Part shown: one piece after another, positions 24,608 to 32,556 of the stretch
Layout of the letters: each line of letters starts with the position of its first letter
How positions within the stretch are numbered: the stretch's first letter is position 1
Assembly: GCA_014867205.1 (NCBI GenBank)
Contig: WGUO01000019.1
Location: 7,254 to 71,253, forward strand
DNA: 64,000 nucleotides
Origin: Muribaculaceae bacterium
Lineage (GTDB): Bacteria; Bacteroidota; Bacteroidia; Bacteroidales; Muribaculaceae
Direction of reading: 5' to 3'
Translations under genes and position numbers: made by a program
Notes under the pieces: model-generated
Told to the model about the DNA's origin: nothing
Seen by the model: only the letters and a program-made list of their open reading frames with translations
Databases searched by the model: none

Positions 24608-25165
24608 CTAGAGTTTCTCAACATATGCCTTGCCGCGATCGCACACCTCCTGAAGTTCGGAGTTTATGTCTCCGTAGTCGCCGAGCTGGCCGTGGGTGAT
24701 CGAATTTCTGTTGCCGTAGTCAATACCGCCTTCCCAGCGAACGCGGCCGTTCGAATCCCACCAGGTGTCGTGGTAGCCGTTTGTCTTGTCGACATGGTTT
24801 GCAACGACGTCGACTATAACCTTGATGCCATACTTCTCTGCTTCCTGACAGAGAGCCTTGAGGTCATCCTCGCTACCCATGAAAGATGAGGCCTTGAACG
24901 CCATGTCATAGGGACGATAGAGGGCGTGCCATCCTTCTCCGGCACGAATGTCTGCACGCTGCAGGGGTGATAACTGAACGGAACCGAAACCGGCGGCCGC
25001 AATGTTGGGGAGTTCCTCCTTCACCTGGTTGATCGACCAGTTGAAGCAATGCAGGATATTCCCCTCCTGGATGCCTGAGGGTAGACCGTAGTCCTCTCCC
25101 CAGACTGTTCCGCACATGCATGCAGAGAGCAGTAGTGCGAAAACACTTCTTTTGAAGAATTTCAT
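24608..25165 (-). CDS. alpha-amylase, 5' piece up to the amber codon
   Basis: 185 residues. A signal peptide (MKFFKRSVFALLLSACMCG, then TVWG) precedes the first half of the GH13 barrel. Region I is present as VIVDVVANHVD, and GNILHCFNWSINQVKEELPN and GFGSVQLSPLQ are typical starts of AmyE-like enzymes. As a truncated product it would have a signal peptide but no catalytic residue, so it should be inactive. A consensus promoter lies upstream at 25325-25356. Confidence 0.85.
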   Translation of the reverse strand: MKFFKRSVFALLLSACMCGTVWGEDYGLPSGIQEGNILHCFNWSINQVKEELPNIAAAGFGSVQLSPLQRADIRAGEGWHALYRPYDMAFKASSFMGSEDDLKALCQEAEKYGIKVIVDVVANHVDKTNGYHDTWWDSNGRVRWEGGIDYGNRNSITHGQLGDYGDINSELQEVCDRGKAYVEKL

Positions 25166-25486
25166 GATTGGTTAATAAAATATGTGATTGTAAAGTTTTT
25201 TGTCCCGAAAAGCTGATTTGAAGGTTAATTATGGTGGTTATATAACGGCAAAAATCAGATACCGGATTCATTCGTTGCAGAATATGCCTGGTCCATTGTA
25301 ATTTCTACCTTCTATCCACGATTGCAAAATTAATACAAATTATCATAATTTGCAAATTTTTAAAAATGGGAAATTGACAATGATTCTTGGAAAATTTTCT
25401 TGGTAATAATATGGAACTCGCGCATTTTGCAGTATTACTGATGATAATCTATGGTGTTCTGATTGTTATATAGTCAGCAAAAGGTA
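25166..25486. promoter_or_regulatory. AT-rich divergent intergenic region with the amylase promoter (25325-25356, minus strand)
   Basis: 321 bases between divergent genes with no open gene. On the minus strand, TTTG (25356-25353), a 20-base spacer and TAATTTTG (25332-25325) match the Bacteroidetes promoter exactly. The resulting amylase leader is about 150 bases. I see no clear promoter for the SDR gene on the plus strand. Confidence 0.75.
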
Positions 25487-26275
25487 ATGAATATGAAAAG
25501 AGTAATAATAATGGGTGCCTCATCGGGCATCGGATTGCGTGTAGCCGAGGAACTTGCATCGCGCGGAATAAAGGTCGGTATGGCCGCCCGTCATACCAAT
25601 GCAATGCGTGAACTGAAAGAGAAGTATCCGGATATGGTGGAATATGCTTCAATTGACGTGACGCACGCCAATGCGCCTGAGTTGCTTGATAAGCTGATAG
25701 ATAAGACCGGAGGCATGGACATATATTTTCATGTCTCGGGCATCGGTTACGAGAACCTGACCCTTGACCCCCAGCGTGAGGTAGACATTATAGCGACGAA
25801 CGCCGGCGGTTTTGCACGTATGCTCTGTGCGGCCTACCGCTGGTTTCGCGACAATGGGAAACGTGGACAGATCGCAGCCGTGACGAGTGTGGCCGGCACA
25901 AACGGCATCGGTCGTCTGTCTGCCTATTCTGCCTCTAAGAAATGCGCCCAGACGTATATGGTGGCCCTTGAGCAGCTCGCGAATGAAGAAAAGGCGGATA
26001 TCGTCTTTACCGATATCCGCCCCGGATGGGTCAGAACTCCTCTTCTCGTACCCGGACTGAGTTATCCGATGGAGATGGATCTTGACTATGCAGTGCCGCA
26101 GATCATCAAGGCGATAGTGCGCAAGCGGCGTGTAGCCGTGATTGACTGGCGGTGGAATCTGGTTGTCGGCCTGTGGCGACTCATACCCGACAGTGTGTGG
26201 ACCCGTATGAACATTGAGATTTCGCGCCCGGATGCTCCGCTTCCTGCACCTCCTCAGGCAATCAAGCCATCTTAG
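25487..26275 (+). CDS. short-chain dehydrogenase/reductase
   Basis: 262 residues, classical SDR. GASSGIGLRVAEELASRG near the start binds NAD(P), and YSASKKCAQTYMVALEQL holds the catalytic Tyr-Lys. The C-terminal IDWRWNLVVGLWRLIPDSVW is hydrophobic and may touch the membrane. Substrate unknown. The start is one of two close ATGs (25487 or 25493), with an aaaagg just upstream; an ATG at 25463 would add eight residues without support. Confidence 0.88.
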   Translation: MNMKRVIIMGASSGIGLRVAEELASRGIKVGMAARHTNAMRELKEKYPDMVEYASIDVTHANAPELLDKLIDKTGGMDIYFHVSGIGYENLTLDPQREVDIIATNAGGFARMLCAAYRWFRDNGKRGQIAAVTSVAGTNGIGRLSAYSASKKCAQTYMVALEQLANEEKADIVFTDIRPGWVRTPLLVPGLSYPMEMDLDYAVPQIIKAIVRKRRVAVIDWRWNLVVGLWRLIPDSVWTRMNIEISRPDAPLPAPPQAIKPS

Positions 26276-26321
26276 GTCTCCAAACTCTGAATTCGTCACT
26301 CATAACTCTTGCTTATGAGCT

Positions 26322-26672
26322 CTATCCCCTCACATAGTGCGGCATCTCGTCGGGGATGACCATCGAGATCTCCACCATGCCGGCTATTGTGCCGTTCTGT
26401 CTCCAGGGGGTCTGGTAGATCATCTTGCGCTGTCCGTTCTTACTGATGGTGTAGGAATTGCTCTCTCCTGTGTCAAGCATGTGTCGAATCTTGTCGATTG
26501 ATGCCTGAGAATGACATTCGAAGAGATTCTTGCCGATAAGGTCGCCGTGGCTTGCAAAAGTAGCGCGCGACCTCTCGTTCATGTAAAGAATGGTGCCGTT
26601 GGCGTCGCAGACCGTGACTGCGCAGTTCATCTGCTCGGCCCAGGGGAATTCGTCATTGATTGTCTCAATCAT
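26322..26672 (-). CDS. standalone PAS-domain protein
   Basis: 116 residues, a single PAS fold and nothing else: AVTVCDANGTILYMNERSRAT, then LIGKNLFECH, KMIYQTPWRQNGTIAGMVEIS and IPDEMPHYVR. Close relatives are widespread in Bacteroidetes. It probably senses a small ligand or redox state and signals by protein contact, since no output domain is present. It may share a transcript with the lipoprotein gene 26 bases upstream. Confidence 0.85.
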   Translation of the reverse strand: MIETINDEFPWAEQMNCAVTVCDANGTILYMNERSRATFASHGDLIGKNLFECHSQASIDKIRHMLDTGESNSYTISKNGQRKMIYQTPWRQNGTIAGMVEISMVIPDEMPHYVRG

Positions 26673-26698
26673 TTTCCTTATGATTTGGTTGGGTTGTC

Positions 26699-27211
26699 TC
26701 AGTCTTTTTTATTTTTGAGTTGTTCGTTCATGCGCTCGAGCATCTCGACTGCGCTTCCTGTGGTCCGCGGACTCTTGTCGAAATCAATCTTGACTTTCTG
26801 AGAGTTTTTGTCGAAAGTCAGAGAGTAGATGCTGTCGACCGTAATGACTACAGGCGAGCCCTTAGTATCCGCGCTGCGGTAGATTCCGCTGTCTCCCTTC
26901 TCAAACGGGCGATCGAGCACGATGCTGTAATTTATCTTAGCGCGGTTGCCGTTTTCATAGACATAGAGAGCGGAGCGCTCAGGACTGAGTGCCACGATGA
27001 CGCGACCGTCAAATTTTCCCTCGCGTTCATTCGCGCCTGTGATTTGATATGCCGACGCGTCATAGATGCCGCTCTCAACGGGCTGGTTCTCGGCAAAGGC
27101 TGCATTCTCGGCAGCTGATTCCGAAGTCTTGTCGCCGGAGCCTTTCGAGCCGCAGGCGCAGAAGATCGTGAGTGCGGCTACTGCGAGTCCGCTGATAAAG
27201 GTTTTCTTCAT
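26699..27211 (-). CDS. uncharacterised lipoprotein
   Basis: 170 residues. The signal sequence MKKTFISGLAVAALTIFCAC ends in a lipobox-like FCAC, so Cys20 is probably lipidated. The mature part has a low-complexity Ser/Glu/Asn linker and then a beta-rich domain (GRVIVALSPERSALYVYENG, VITVDSIYSLTFDK). It ends in a charged helix (MLERMNEQLKNKKD). The fold could be NlpE-like, but I see no diagnostic motif. A promoter of the TTTC-N20-TATATTTG form precedes it (27328-27297). Confidence 0.75.
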   Translation of the reverse strand: MKKTFISGLAVAALTIFCACGSKGSGDKTSESAAENAAFAENQPVESGIYDASAYQITGANEREGKFDGRVIVALSPERSALYVYENGNRAKINYSIVLDRPFEKGDSGIYRSADTKGSPVVITVDSIYSLTFDKNSQKVKIDFDKSPRTTGSAVEMLERMNEQLKNKKD

Positions 27212-27296
27212 AAGCCAAAATATTTAATTGATTTTCTTGGTTATTCACATGCCTCCCCCTGACGTTGACTATAAGCAGCGAATCGGGAATGGTTTG

Positions 27297-27328
27297 CAAA
27301 TATAACTAAAAAGCATGATACCCCGAAA
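27297..27328 (-). promoter_or_regulatory. promoter of the lipoprotein/PAS genes
   Basis: On the minus strand: TTTC (27328-27325), a 20-base spacer, and TATATTTG (27304-27297). One mismatch to the -33 box; the -7 box is perfect. Confidence 0.65.
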
Positions 27329-27494
27329 TCTGATTTAAGATCCGGTTCGTGTCATGCCTGAAGGCAATGGGTGGTCACGTAAGTAAAGATCAGGAGAGGA
27401 GTACCCCCCTCGCCGCAGGGGTGTGTGCGGTTTCATGTGAACCTGCCTTTCACAAGGATCAGCACACTTGGGACAATCGTCAAAATATAATAAA
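27329..27494. other. unexplained intergenic stretch
   Basis: Together with the flanking promoter and terminator this makes a 327-base gap. I see no gene. It is GC-richer than the other intergenic regions and has a small cccct/agggg hairpin near 27406-27421. It could hide a small RNA or a decayed gene; nothing more can be said. Confidence 0.3.
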
Positions 27495-27518
27495 AGCCTG
27501 CGCGTGGGGGCGCAGGCT
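27495..27518 (-). terminator. terminator of the exopolysaccharide operon
   Basis: 9-bp perfect stem agcctgcgc with its complement and a 6-base loop. On the minus strand it is followed by ttttattata. It lies just past the SPFH gene, the last gene of the 23-kb minus-strand run. Confidence 0.82.
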
Positions 27519-27538
27519 GCCTTATGAGTCAGATTATG

Positions 27539-28468
27539 CTATACATTGGCGTTGAGGGTGGGAGTGAGGGGCTCGTCGGCGCACAACACTGCGAGAAGGT
27601 TGCCGACCATCGAGGCTTTCTGCTCGTTGGTCAGTTTCACGACCTGTTTCTCGTCAAGTGTGCGTAAGGCCATGTCGACCATCGATACCGCACCCTCCAC
27701 TATTTTCTCTCTTGCGGTTATTATGGCTGATGCCTGTTGACGGCGCAGCATGACAGCGGCAATCTCCGGAGCATAGGCAAGATAGTTGATGCGCGCCTCG
27801 ACAACCTCGATTCCAGCCATGGCGAGACGTTCGTTGATTTTCTTCTCAAGCAGCTCGCTGATCTGGCTGCCGCTGTCGCGAAGAGTAAGTTCATCAGAAT
27901 CGTTGATGTCCGTGTTGTCGTATGCGAAATGTCCCGTCACCTCGCGCAGGGCCGCGTCGCTCTGAATGCGCACGAAGTTAGAAAGTGCGGTGTTGTTGAT
28001 GCCTCCCTGTGCACCGAGACTCTGGGAGTCAAGATCAAACACTACCTTATACGTGTCCTTGATCTTCCAGACCAGCACCATGCCGATGAGGACCGGGTTG
28101 CCGATCTTGTCGTTAACCTTGATGGGGTCAATATCCATGTTGCGGATGCGCAGGGAAAGCTTCTTACGGCTCAGAAAGGGATTGACCCAATAATATCCCA
28201 CCTTCTTGCATGTCCCCTTGTACTTGCCGAAGAAGATCATCACACGCGCCACATTAGGCTCCTGTGTGAAGTAGCCTACGCAGCCGAGCACGAAAAGAAT
28301 GAAAAGAGGAACAGTAAGTCCCACGGAAATGCCCGGATTCTCCTCTCCGCCATAGACAATCGCCAGAATCATCAATGCCGGAATCAGGATAAACGTAAAG
28401 AAAATCATCAGAAAACCGTTGATGCATAGTCCCCGGTATTCATACTCTCGGTCAGTAGCGTTGTCCAT
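27539..28468 (-). CDS. SPFH/band 7 domain membrane protein
   Basis: 309 residues. Two N-terminal hydrophobic segments (about 15-40 and 47-66) anchor a band-7 domain (NVARVMIFFGKYKGTCKKVGYYW and onward) and a coiled-coil-prone tail (YAPEIAAVMLRRQQASAIITAREKIVEGAV). Such proteins form membrane scaffolds that organise lipids or proteases. It follows the PglF-like gene by 39 bases and is the last gene before the terminator, so it is probably co-transcribed with the exopolysaccharide genes. Whether it serves them is unknown. Confidence 0.88.
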   Translation of the reverse strand: MDNATDREYEYRGLCINGFLMIFFTFILIPALMILAIVYGGEENPGISVGLTVPLFILFVLGCVGYFTQEPNVARVMIFFGKYKGTCKKVGYYWVNPFLSRKKLSLRIRNMDIDPIKVNDKIGNPVLIGMVLVWKIKDTYKVVFDLDSQSLGAQGGINNTALSNFVRIQSDAALREVTGHFAYDNTDINDSDELTLRDSGSQISELLEKKINERLAMAGIEVVEARINYLAYAPEIAAVMLRRQQASAIITAREKIVEGAVSMVDMALRTLDEKQVVKLTNEQKASMVGNLLAVLCADEPLTPTLNANV

Positions 28469-28507
28469 ATTCGTAAATTTTTAGTGAATTGTCGTAATAT
28501 GTAGATC

Positions 28508-30418
28508 TCACTTGTCAAGCACCTCGTAAGGGGAGTGCTGACTCTTGTATTCAGGTACTATACGCTTCATGCGGGCCACGATCCTCATGTCGTCGTCAGT
28601 GGCGGCGTTATTGATAAGCTCATCTATCTCAGAATTGATATCGTCAAACTCGTACTCGCGTACCTTGGCCGCCTTGATCTTGGGATGGAATGTCGGAACT
28701 GTGGTCTCCTTGTCATTGAGAACCTCCTCGTAGAGTTTCTCGCCGTCGCGTAGTCCGGAATAGACAATCTCCACATTCTTTGCTCCACTGAGGCGTATCA
28801 TCCTTTTGGCGAGTTCTGCTATCTTGACCGGTTCGCCCATGTCAAAGACATAAATCTCCCCGCCGTTGCCCATGGTTCCGGCCTCGATCACCAGTTTGCA
28901 GGCCTCCGGTATGAGCATGAAATACCTCATAATGTCCGGATGAGTCACAGTGACCGGTCCACCCTTGCGAATCTGCTCCTGGAATATGGGAATCACCGAG
29001 CCGTTCGAGCCGAGCACGTTGCCGAAACGAGTGGTTACAAAACGGGTCACACCCTTGACGGCTCTCTCCTTGATGGCCTTGTCGAGTGACTGGACATATA
29101 TCTCGCATATTCTCTTCGAGCAGCCCATCACGTTTGTAGGGTTGACTGCCTTGTCAGTAGAGACCATGACGAACTTCCGCGCGCCATATTTCACTGAGAG
29201 GTCGGCTATAATCTTTGTGCCGAGTATGTTATTGACAACACTCTCATAGGGATTATCCTCCATCATGGGGACATGCTTGTAAGCGGCGGCATGGAACACA
29301 TATTCCGGTTTATACCGGTTGAAGATGCGTTCCATCATCCGTGCGTCGGATATGTCGGCGACTATTGTCTCTGACTCAATCTCTGGCCAGCGGGCCTGCA
29401 TCATGCGGCGTATGTCGTGCATTGGGGTCTCTGCCTGGTCAACGAGAACAAGATGTGCCGGCGAGTAGGTCGCTATCTGGCGTACCATCTCCGAGCCGAT
29501 GCTTCCGGCTGCTCCGGTAATCATCACCACATTACCGGTGATAAGCTGGGCGGCAGCGTTCATGTCGACCACTATTTCCTCGCGAGGCAACAGATCCTCC
29601 ACGTCGACAGGTTTAAGATTCTCGACAGAGATGTCTGACTCGCCATCCCATTCGCGGGCGTCAGGCACTACGAGGATACGTATTCCCTGTTCCGCGAGAT
29701 ACTCGAACAGTTCGGAATGTTTATGGAGAGTATCCATCTGCATCGGGGAGACGATGAGTGTGAGCACATTCTTGTTCAGCATTATATCGGCAAGATGCCG
29801 GTCGAGCATATGCACGTGGATGCCGTTCACCACGAGATCCTTGAGATGCGGGTCGTCAGATACGAATCCTGTAACCATATATGAGGAAGTCTCCGAAGAG
29901 TTCAGAGTGTCGGCGATGGCAGTCGCACCGTTCTTTGTGCCGAGCACATATGCCTTCAGGCGGACGTTGCTGCGTATGAAACCGTCGAACATTGTCTTTC
30001 CCCAGACGCGTACGGCCCAAAGCAACAGGATCGCCAGCACGGCAAACATTATGACGTCGACCACAGAGAATGCAATAAACCATTCACTGGGCTCTATAAG
30101 CCACTGCAATATGAAGACAAGGGTGACACCTATCAGTACGGCCATGGTGATTCTCATCAAGTCGGTGAACGAAGAGAACCGTATCACCCCGAAATAGGTA
30201 TGGAACATTCTGAACCCCACCATGAAACAGATGAGGAAAATAGCCAGGGTGCAGATTATGCCGAAGATAAGGTCAGGTGAGGTCGGGGCGCCGTGGTGAA
30301 GGAAATAGGAGAGGAGTCCAGCGACGAAAACAAGTATGCAGTCGAGAATCAGTATCGCCCAGTATGGGAGAGCCGCTCTCGAGAAGTACCATCTTAACAG
30401 TTTGCTAATAGATCTCAT
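28508..30418 (-). CDS. membrane UDP-N-acetylhexosamine 4,6-dehydratase, PglF/CapD family
   Basis: 636 residues. Four N-terminal transmembrane helices (about 15-150) and a CoA-binding-like Rossmann domain precede the catalytic SDR domain. GAAGSIGSEMVRQI binds NAD, and VSTDKAVNPTNVMGCSKR contains the Ser-Met-Lys set of the family in place of Ser-Tyr-Lys. The reaction expected is UDP-GlcNAc to UDP-4-keto-6-deoxy-GlcNAc, the first step towards UDP-bacillosamine-type sugars. The PglE- and PglC-like genes directly upstream on the same transcript support this. Confidence 0.93.
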   Translation of the reverse strand: MRSISKLLRWYFSRAALPYWAILILDCILVFVAGLLSYFLHHGAPTSPDLIFGIICTLAIFLICFMVGFRMFHTYFGVIRFSSFTDLMRITMAVLIGVTLVFILQWLIEPSEWFIAFSVVDVIMFAVLAILLLWAVRVWGKTMFDGFIRSNVRLKAYVLGTKNGATAIADTLNSSETSSYMVTGFVSDDPHLKDLVVNGIHVHMLDRHLADIMLNKNVLTLIVSPMQMDTLHKHSELFEYLAEQGIRILVVPDAREWDGESDISVENLKPVDVEDLLPREEIVVDMNAAAQLITGNVVMITGAAGSIGSEMVRQIATYSPAHLVLVDQAETPMHDIRRMMQARWPEIESETIVADISDARMMERIFNRYKPEYVFHAAAYKHVPMMEDNPYESVVNNILGTKIIADLSVKYGARKFVMVSTDKAVNPTNVMGCSKRICEIYVQSLDKAIKERAVKGVTRFVTTRFGNVLGSNGSVIPIFQEQIRKGGPVTVTHPDIMRYFMLIPEACKLVIEAGTMGNGGEIYVFDMGEPVKIAELAKRMIRLSGAKNVEIVYSGLRDGEKLYEEVLNDKETTVPTFHPKIKAAKVREYEFDDINSEIDELINNAATDDDMRIVARMKRIVPEYKSQHSPYEVLDK

Positions 30419-30469
30419 GCCGTATAATCAGAGACCCGAGGCCGCAGCCTTGGGATTATGGGGTTGGTA

Positions 30470-31723
30470 TTAGATAATGGCCGCCTTGATAGCCTCGACG
30501 ATATAGCGGACATCGTCGTCGCTGACGCAGGGACCGGCCGGCAGACAGAAGCCGGTCTTGAACAGCGACTCGCTGACACCGTTGACATAGGCGGGAGCAT
30601 CGGCATAGACAGGCTGGCGATGCATGGGTTTCCAGAGAGGACGTGCCTCGATATTGGCCTTGTCGAGCCACACACGCAGAGCCTCGACATTATCATTGGG
30701 CTGGCAGTCGGTCACTGCGCTTGAGGCTGCATGTGTCACACCGGCCGCTCCTCCGACTGCCCCCGTCACAATGCTCATGTAGGCTTTCTCCTGATCCTTG
30801 ACGTGGGTCTCCGGGTCGAGAGTGGCGGCGCACAGCCAGAAATTGGAATCGTAGCGCGGAGAGGGATTGCCGTGGACAGTAATGCCGGGAACCTCGGCCA
30901 AAAGTTCGGTATAGAGTTTCTGCACATGGCGGTGGTGGGCGATATGCTCATCGACTATTGTCATCTGGCCGCGTCCAATACCGGCACATACGTTGCTCAT
31001 ACGGTAGTTATAGCCAATTTTCTCGTGCTGGTAATAGGGATAACTTTCGCGAGCCTGAGTGGCGTAGAACATAATCTCCTTTTTGGCATCTTCGTCAGGG
31101 CAGATCAGAGCGCCTCCGCCTGATGTCGTAATCATCTTATTGCCATTGAACGACAGAACGCCATATCTGCCGAAAGTTCCGAGCACGCGGCCGTCGAAAC
31201 GCGAGCCAAAACCCTCGGCAGCATCCTCGATCACCGGTATTTCATAGTGCCTGCTGATCTCCATGATACGGTCAATGCAGTATGGCATGCCATAGAGAGC
31301 CACCGGTATTATAGCCTTGGGCTTGCGTCCGGTTTTGGCTATACGGTCGTTGATTGCCGCCTCAAGCAGATCGGGGTCCATGTTCCATGATTGCGGCTCA
31401 GAGTCAATGAAGACGGGAGTGGCGCCAAGATAGGTCACCGGGTGACTCGAGGCACAGAAAGTGAACGACTGTACCAATACCTCATCTCCCGGTCCGACAC
31501 CGCAGGCAAGAAGAGCCAGATGTACTGCCGCTGTTCCAGCGCTGAGACATACCACCTTGCAGTCGGTATCCCCACCGCTGTTGACAAAGCATTCGAGATC
31601 CTGCTCGAAACCGTTAACGTTCGGCCCCATGGGGACTACCCAGTTGGTGTCGAATGCCTCCTGTATGAATTCCATTTCCCTGCCGCTCATATGGGCAAGG
31701 CATAAATATATCCTGTCTCTCAT
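30470..31723 (-). CDS. DegT/DnrJ/EryC1 aminotransferase, PglE-like
   Basis: 417 residues, PLP-dependent sugar aminotransferase. SAGTAAVHLALLACGVGPGD binds the cofactor, EDAAEGFGS gives the PLP-contacting Asp, and SFNGNKMITTSGGG holds the Schiff-base Lys. By context it should convert the 4-keto product of the PglF-like enzyme into a 4-amino sugar (UDP-4-amino-4,6-dideoxy-GlcNAc). About 45 residues near 325-370 (VTGAVGGAAGVTHAASSAV) are not part of the usual fold and look like an insertion. It sits 8 bases from the PglC-like gene. Confidence 0.92.
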   Translation of the reverse strand: MRDRIYLCLAHMSGREMEFIQEAFDTNWVVPMGPNVNGFEQDLECFVNSGGDTDCKVVCLSAGTAAVHLALLACGVGPGDEVLVQSFTFCASSHPVTYLGATPVFIDSEPQSWNMDPDLLEAAINDRIAKTGRKPKAIIPVALYGMPYCIDRIMEISRHYEIPVIEDAAEGFGSRFDGRVLGTFGRYGVLSFNGNKMITTSGGGALICPDEDAKKEIMFYATQARESYPYYQHEKIGYNYRMSNVCAGIGRGQMTIVDEHIAHHRHVQKLYTELLAEVPGITVHGNPSPRYDSNFWLCAATLDPETHVKDQEKAYMSIVTGAVGGAAGVTHAASSAVTDCQPNDNVEALRVWLDKANIEARPLWKPMHRQPVYADAPAYVNGVSESLFKTGFCLPAGPCVSDDDVRYIVEAIKAAII

Positions 31724-31731
31724 TTTAGTTG

Positions 31732-32346
31732 TCAGTTATGTCCGTTGAATGCCTCGATAGTCGCTGCGCCCTGCTGAGAGATACCCTCCCTCTTCAGCAC
31801 CTTACGCACAGTAAGCCATATGACCTGCAGGTCAGTGCGCAGTGAGATATTGTCGACATACCAGACGTCAAGTTCAAATTTTTTCTGCCATGAAATCGCA
31901 TTGCGGCCGTGGCATTGCGCCCAGCCTGTTATGCCGGGACGCACCTCGTGGCGTCTCGCCTGCACAGGAGTATACAATGGCAGATACTTCACAAGCAACG
32001 GACGTGGACCAATCAGCGACATGTCACCTTTCAGCACATTCCAGAGTTGAGGCAACTCGTCGATTGAAGTCGACCTTACAAACTTTCCGATTCTGGTAAG
32101 CCGCTGAGCGTCAGGCAGGAGATTACCGGATTCGTCACGCTCGTCGGTCATGGTCTTGAACTTTATGACCTTAAATGTCTTGCCGTTCAGCCCGGGACGT
32201 TCCTGCATAAAAAATGCCCCCGCGCCCCTGTTGGCGAAGTGCAGCCACAAGGTGACTGCCGCCAATGGAACGGAAAGCACTAACAGCACGCCGCCCGAGG
32301 CGGCTATGTCGATTGCCCGTTTGAAAAAGTCTTTGTAAATTTTCAT
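31732..32346 (-). CDS. PglC-like phosphoglycosyltransferase (initiating sugar transferase)
   Basis: 204 residues. It transfers a sugar-1-phosphate from a UDP-sugar to undecaprenyl phosphate, starting the repeat unit. One N-terminal re-entrant hydrophobic helix (about 12-37) is followed by the catalytic core: KFKTMTDERDESGNLL with the Asp-Glu pair, SIDELPQLWNVLKGDMSLIG, and RPGITGWAQCHGRNAISW. The short monotopic form matches PglC rather than the long WbaP type. The 210-base gap upstream may carry an internal promoter. Confidence 0.94.
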   Translation of the reverse strand: MKIYKDFFKRAIDIAASGGVLLVLSVPLAAVTLWLHFANRGAGAFFMQERPGLNGKTFKVIKFKTMTDERDESGNLLPDAQRLTRIGKFVRSTSIDELPQLWNVLKGDMSLIGPRPLLVKYLPLYTPVQARRHEVRPGITGWAQCHGRNAISWQKKFELDVWYVDNISLRTDLQVIWLTVRKVLKREGISQQGAATIEAFNGHN

Positions 32347-32556
32347 CCGTCACTGTTTGGTTACTCTAATTTACCGTGAAACCTCACGGAACAATTTAAG
32401 GCAACTTAATATATGACGGAAAAATATATCGTTTTATTATAATTTTTTGACCGTTTATAATACAAATTCCTGACGAGGGAGATGCAAATCATTATTTTTG
32501 AATATCCCTACGACCTGTCTATGGTTGTCAGGAATGCAAAGCAGACTCAGCCGGTG
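32347..32556. other. AT-rich gap inside the exopolysaccharide locus
   Basis: This is the largest gap in the minus-strand run. It contains a ccgtga/tcacgg hairpin (32374-32389) and a longer imperfect inverted repeat (attcctgac at 32466-32474 with gtcaggaat at 32527-32535). A second promoter for the PglC-E-F genes is possible, but I find no full consensus match. Confidence 0.35.

Larger units (their letters stand above)
21800..25165 (-). pseudogene. modular secreted alpha-amylase (GH13) interrupted by an in-frame amber codon
   Basis: Read through, this is one 1121-residue protein in a single frame. Codon 186 is TAG (24610-24608), a likely C-to-T change of a CAG Gln codon, immediately before the conserved region SLGVKGCRWDAAKH. 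The three catalytic residues all fall after it: Asp196 (RWDAAKH), Glu225 (YHYGEILD) and Asp289 (WGESHDTY), as in the AmyE type. No other stop or frameshift exists in the 935 following codons. That points to a recent mutation, a sequencing error or translational read-through rather than old decay. TAG is a normal stop elsewhere here (phosphorylase, cbiQ), so recoding of TAG is unlikely. The two pieces are described separately. Confidence 0.85.

Noticed and set aside
24608..24610. TAG recoded as an amino acid (alternative genetic code)
   Set aside because: TAG ends the phosphorylase gene (21659-21661), a membrane-protein gene (19088-19090) and cbiQ (62443-62445), so it is a normal stop here.
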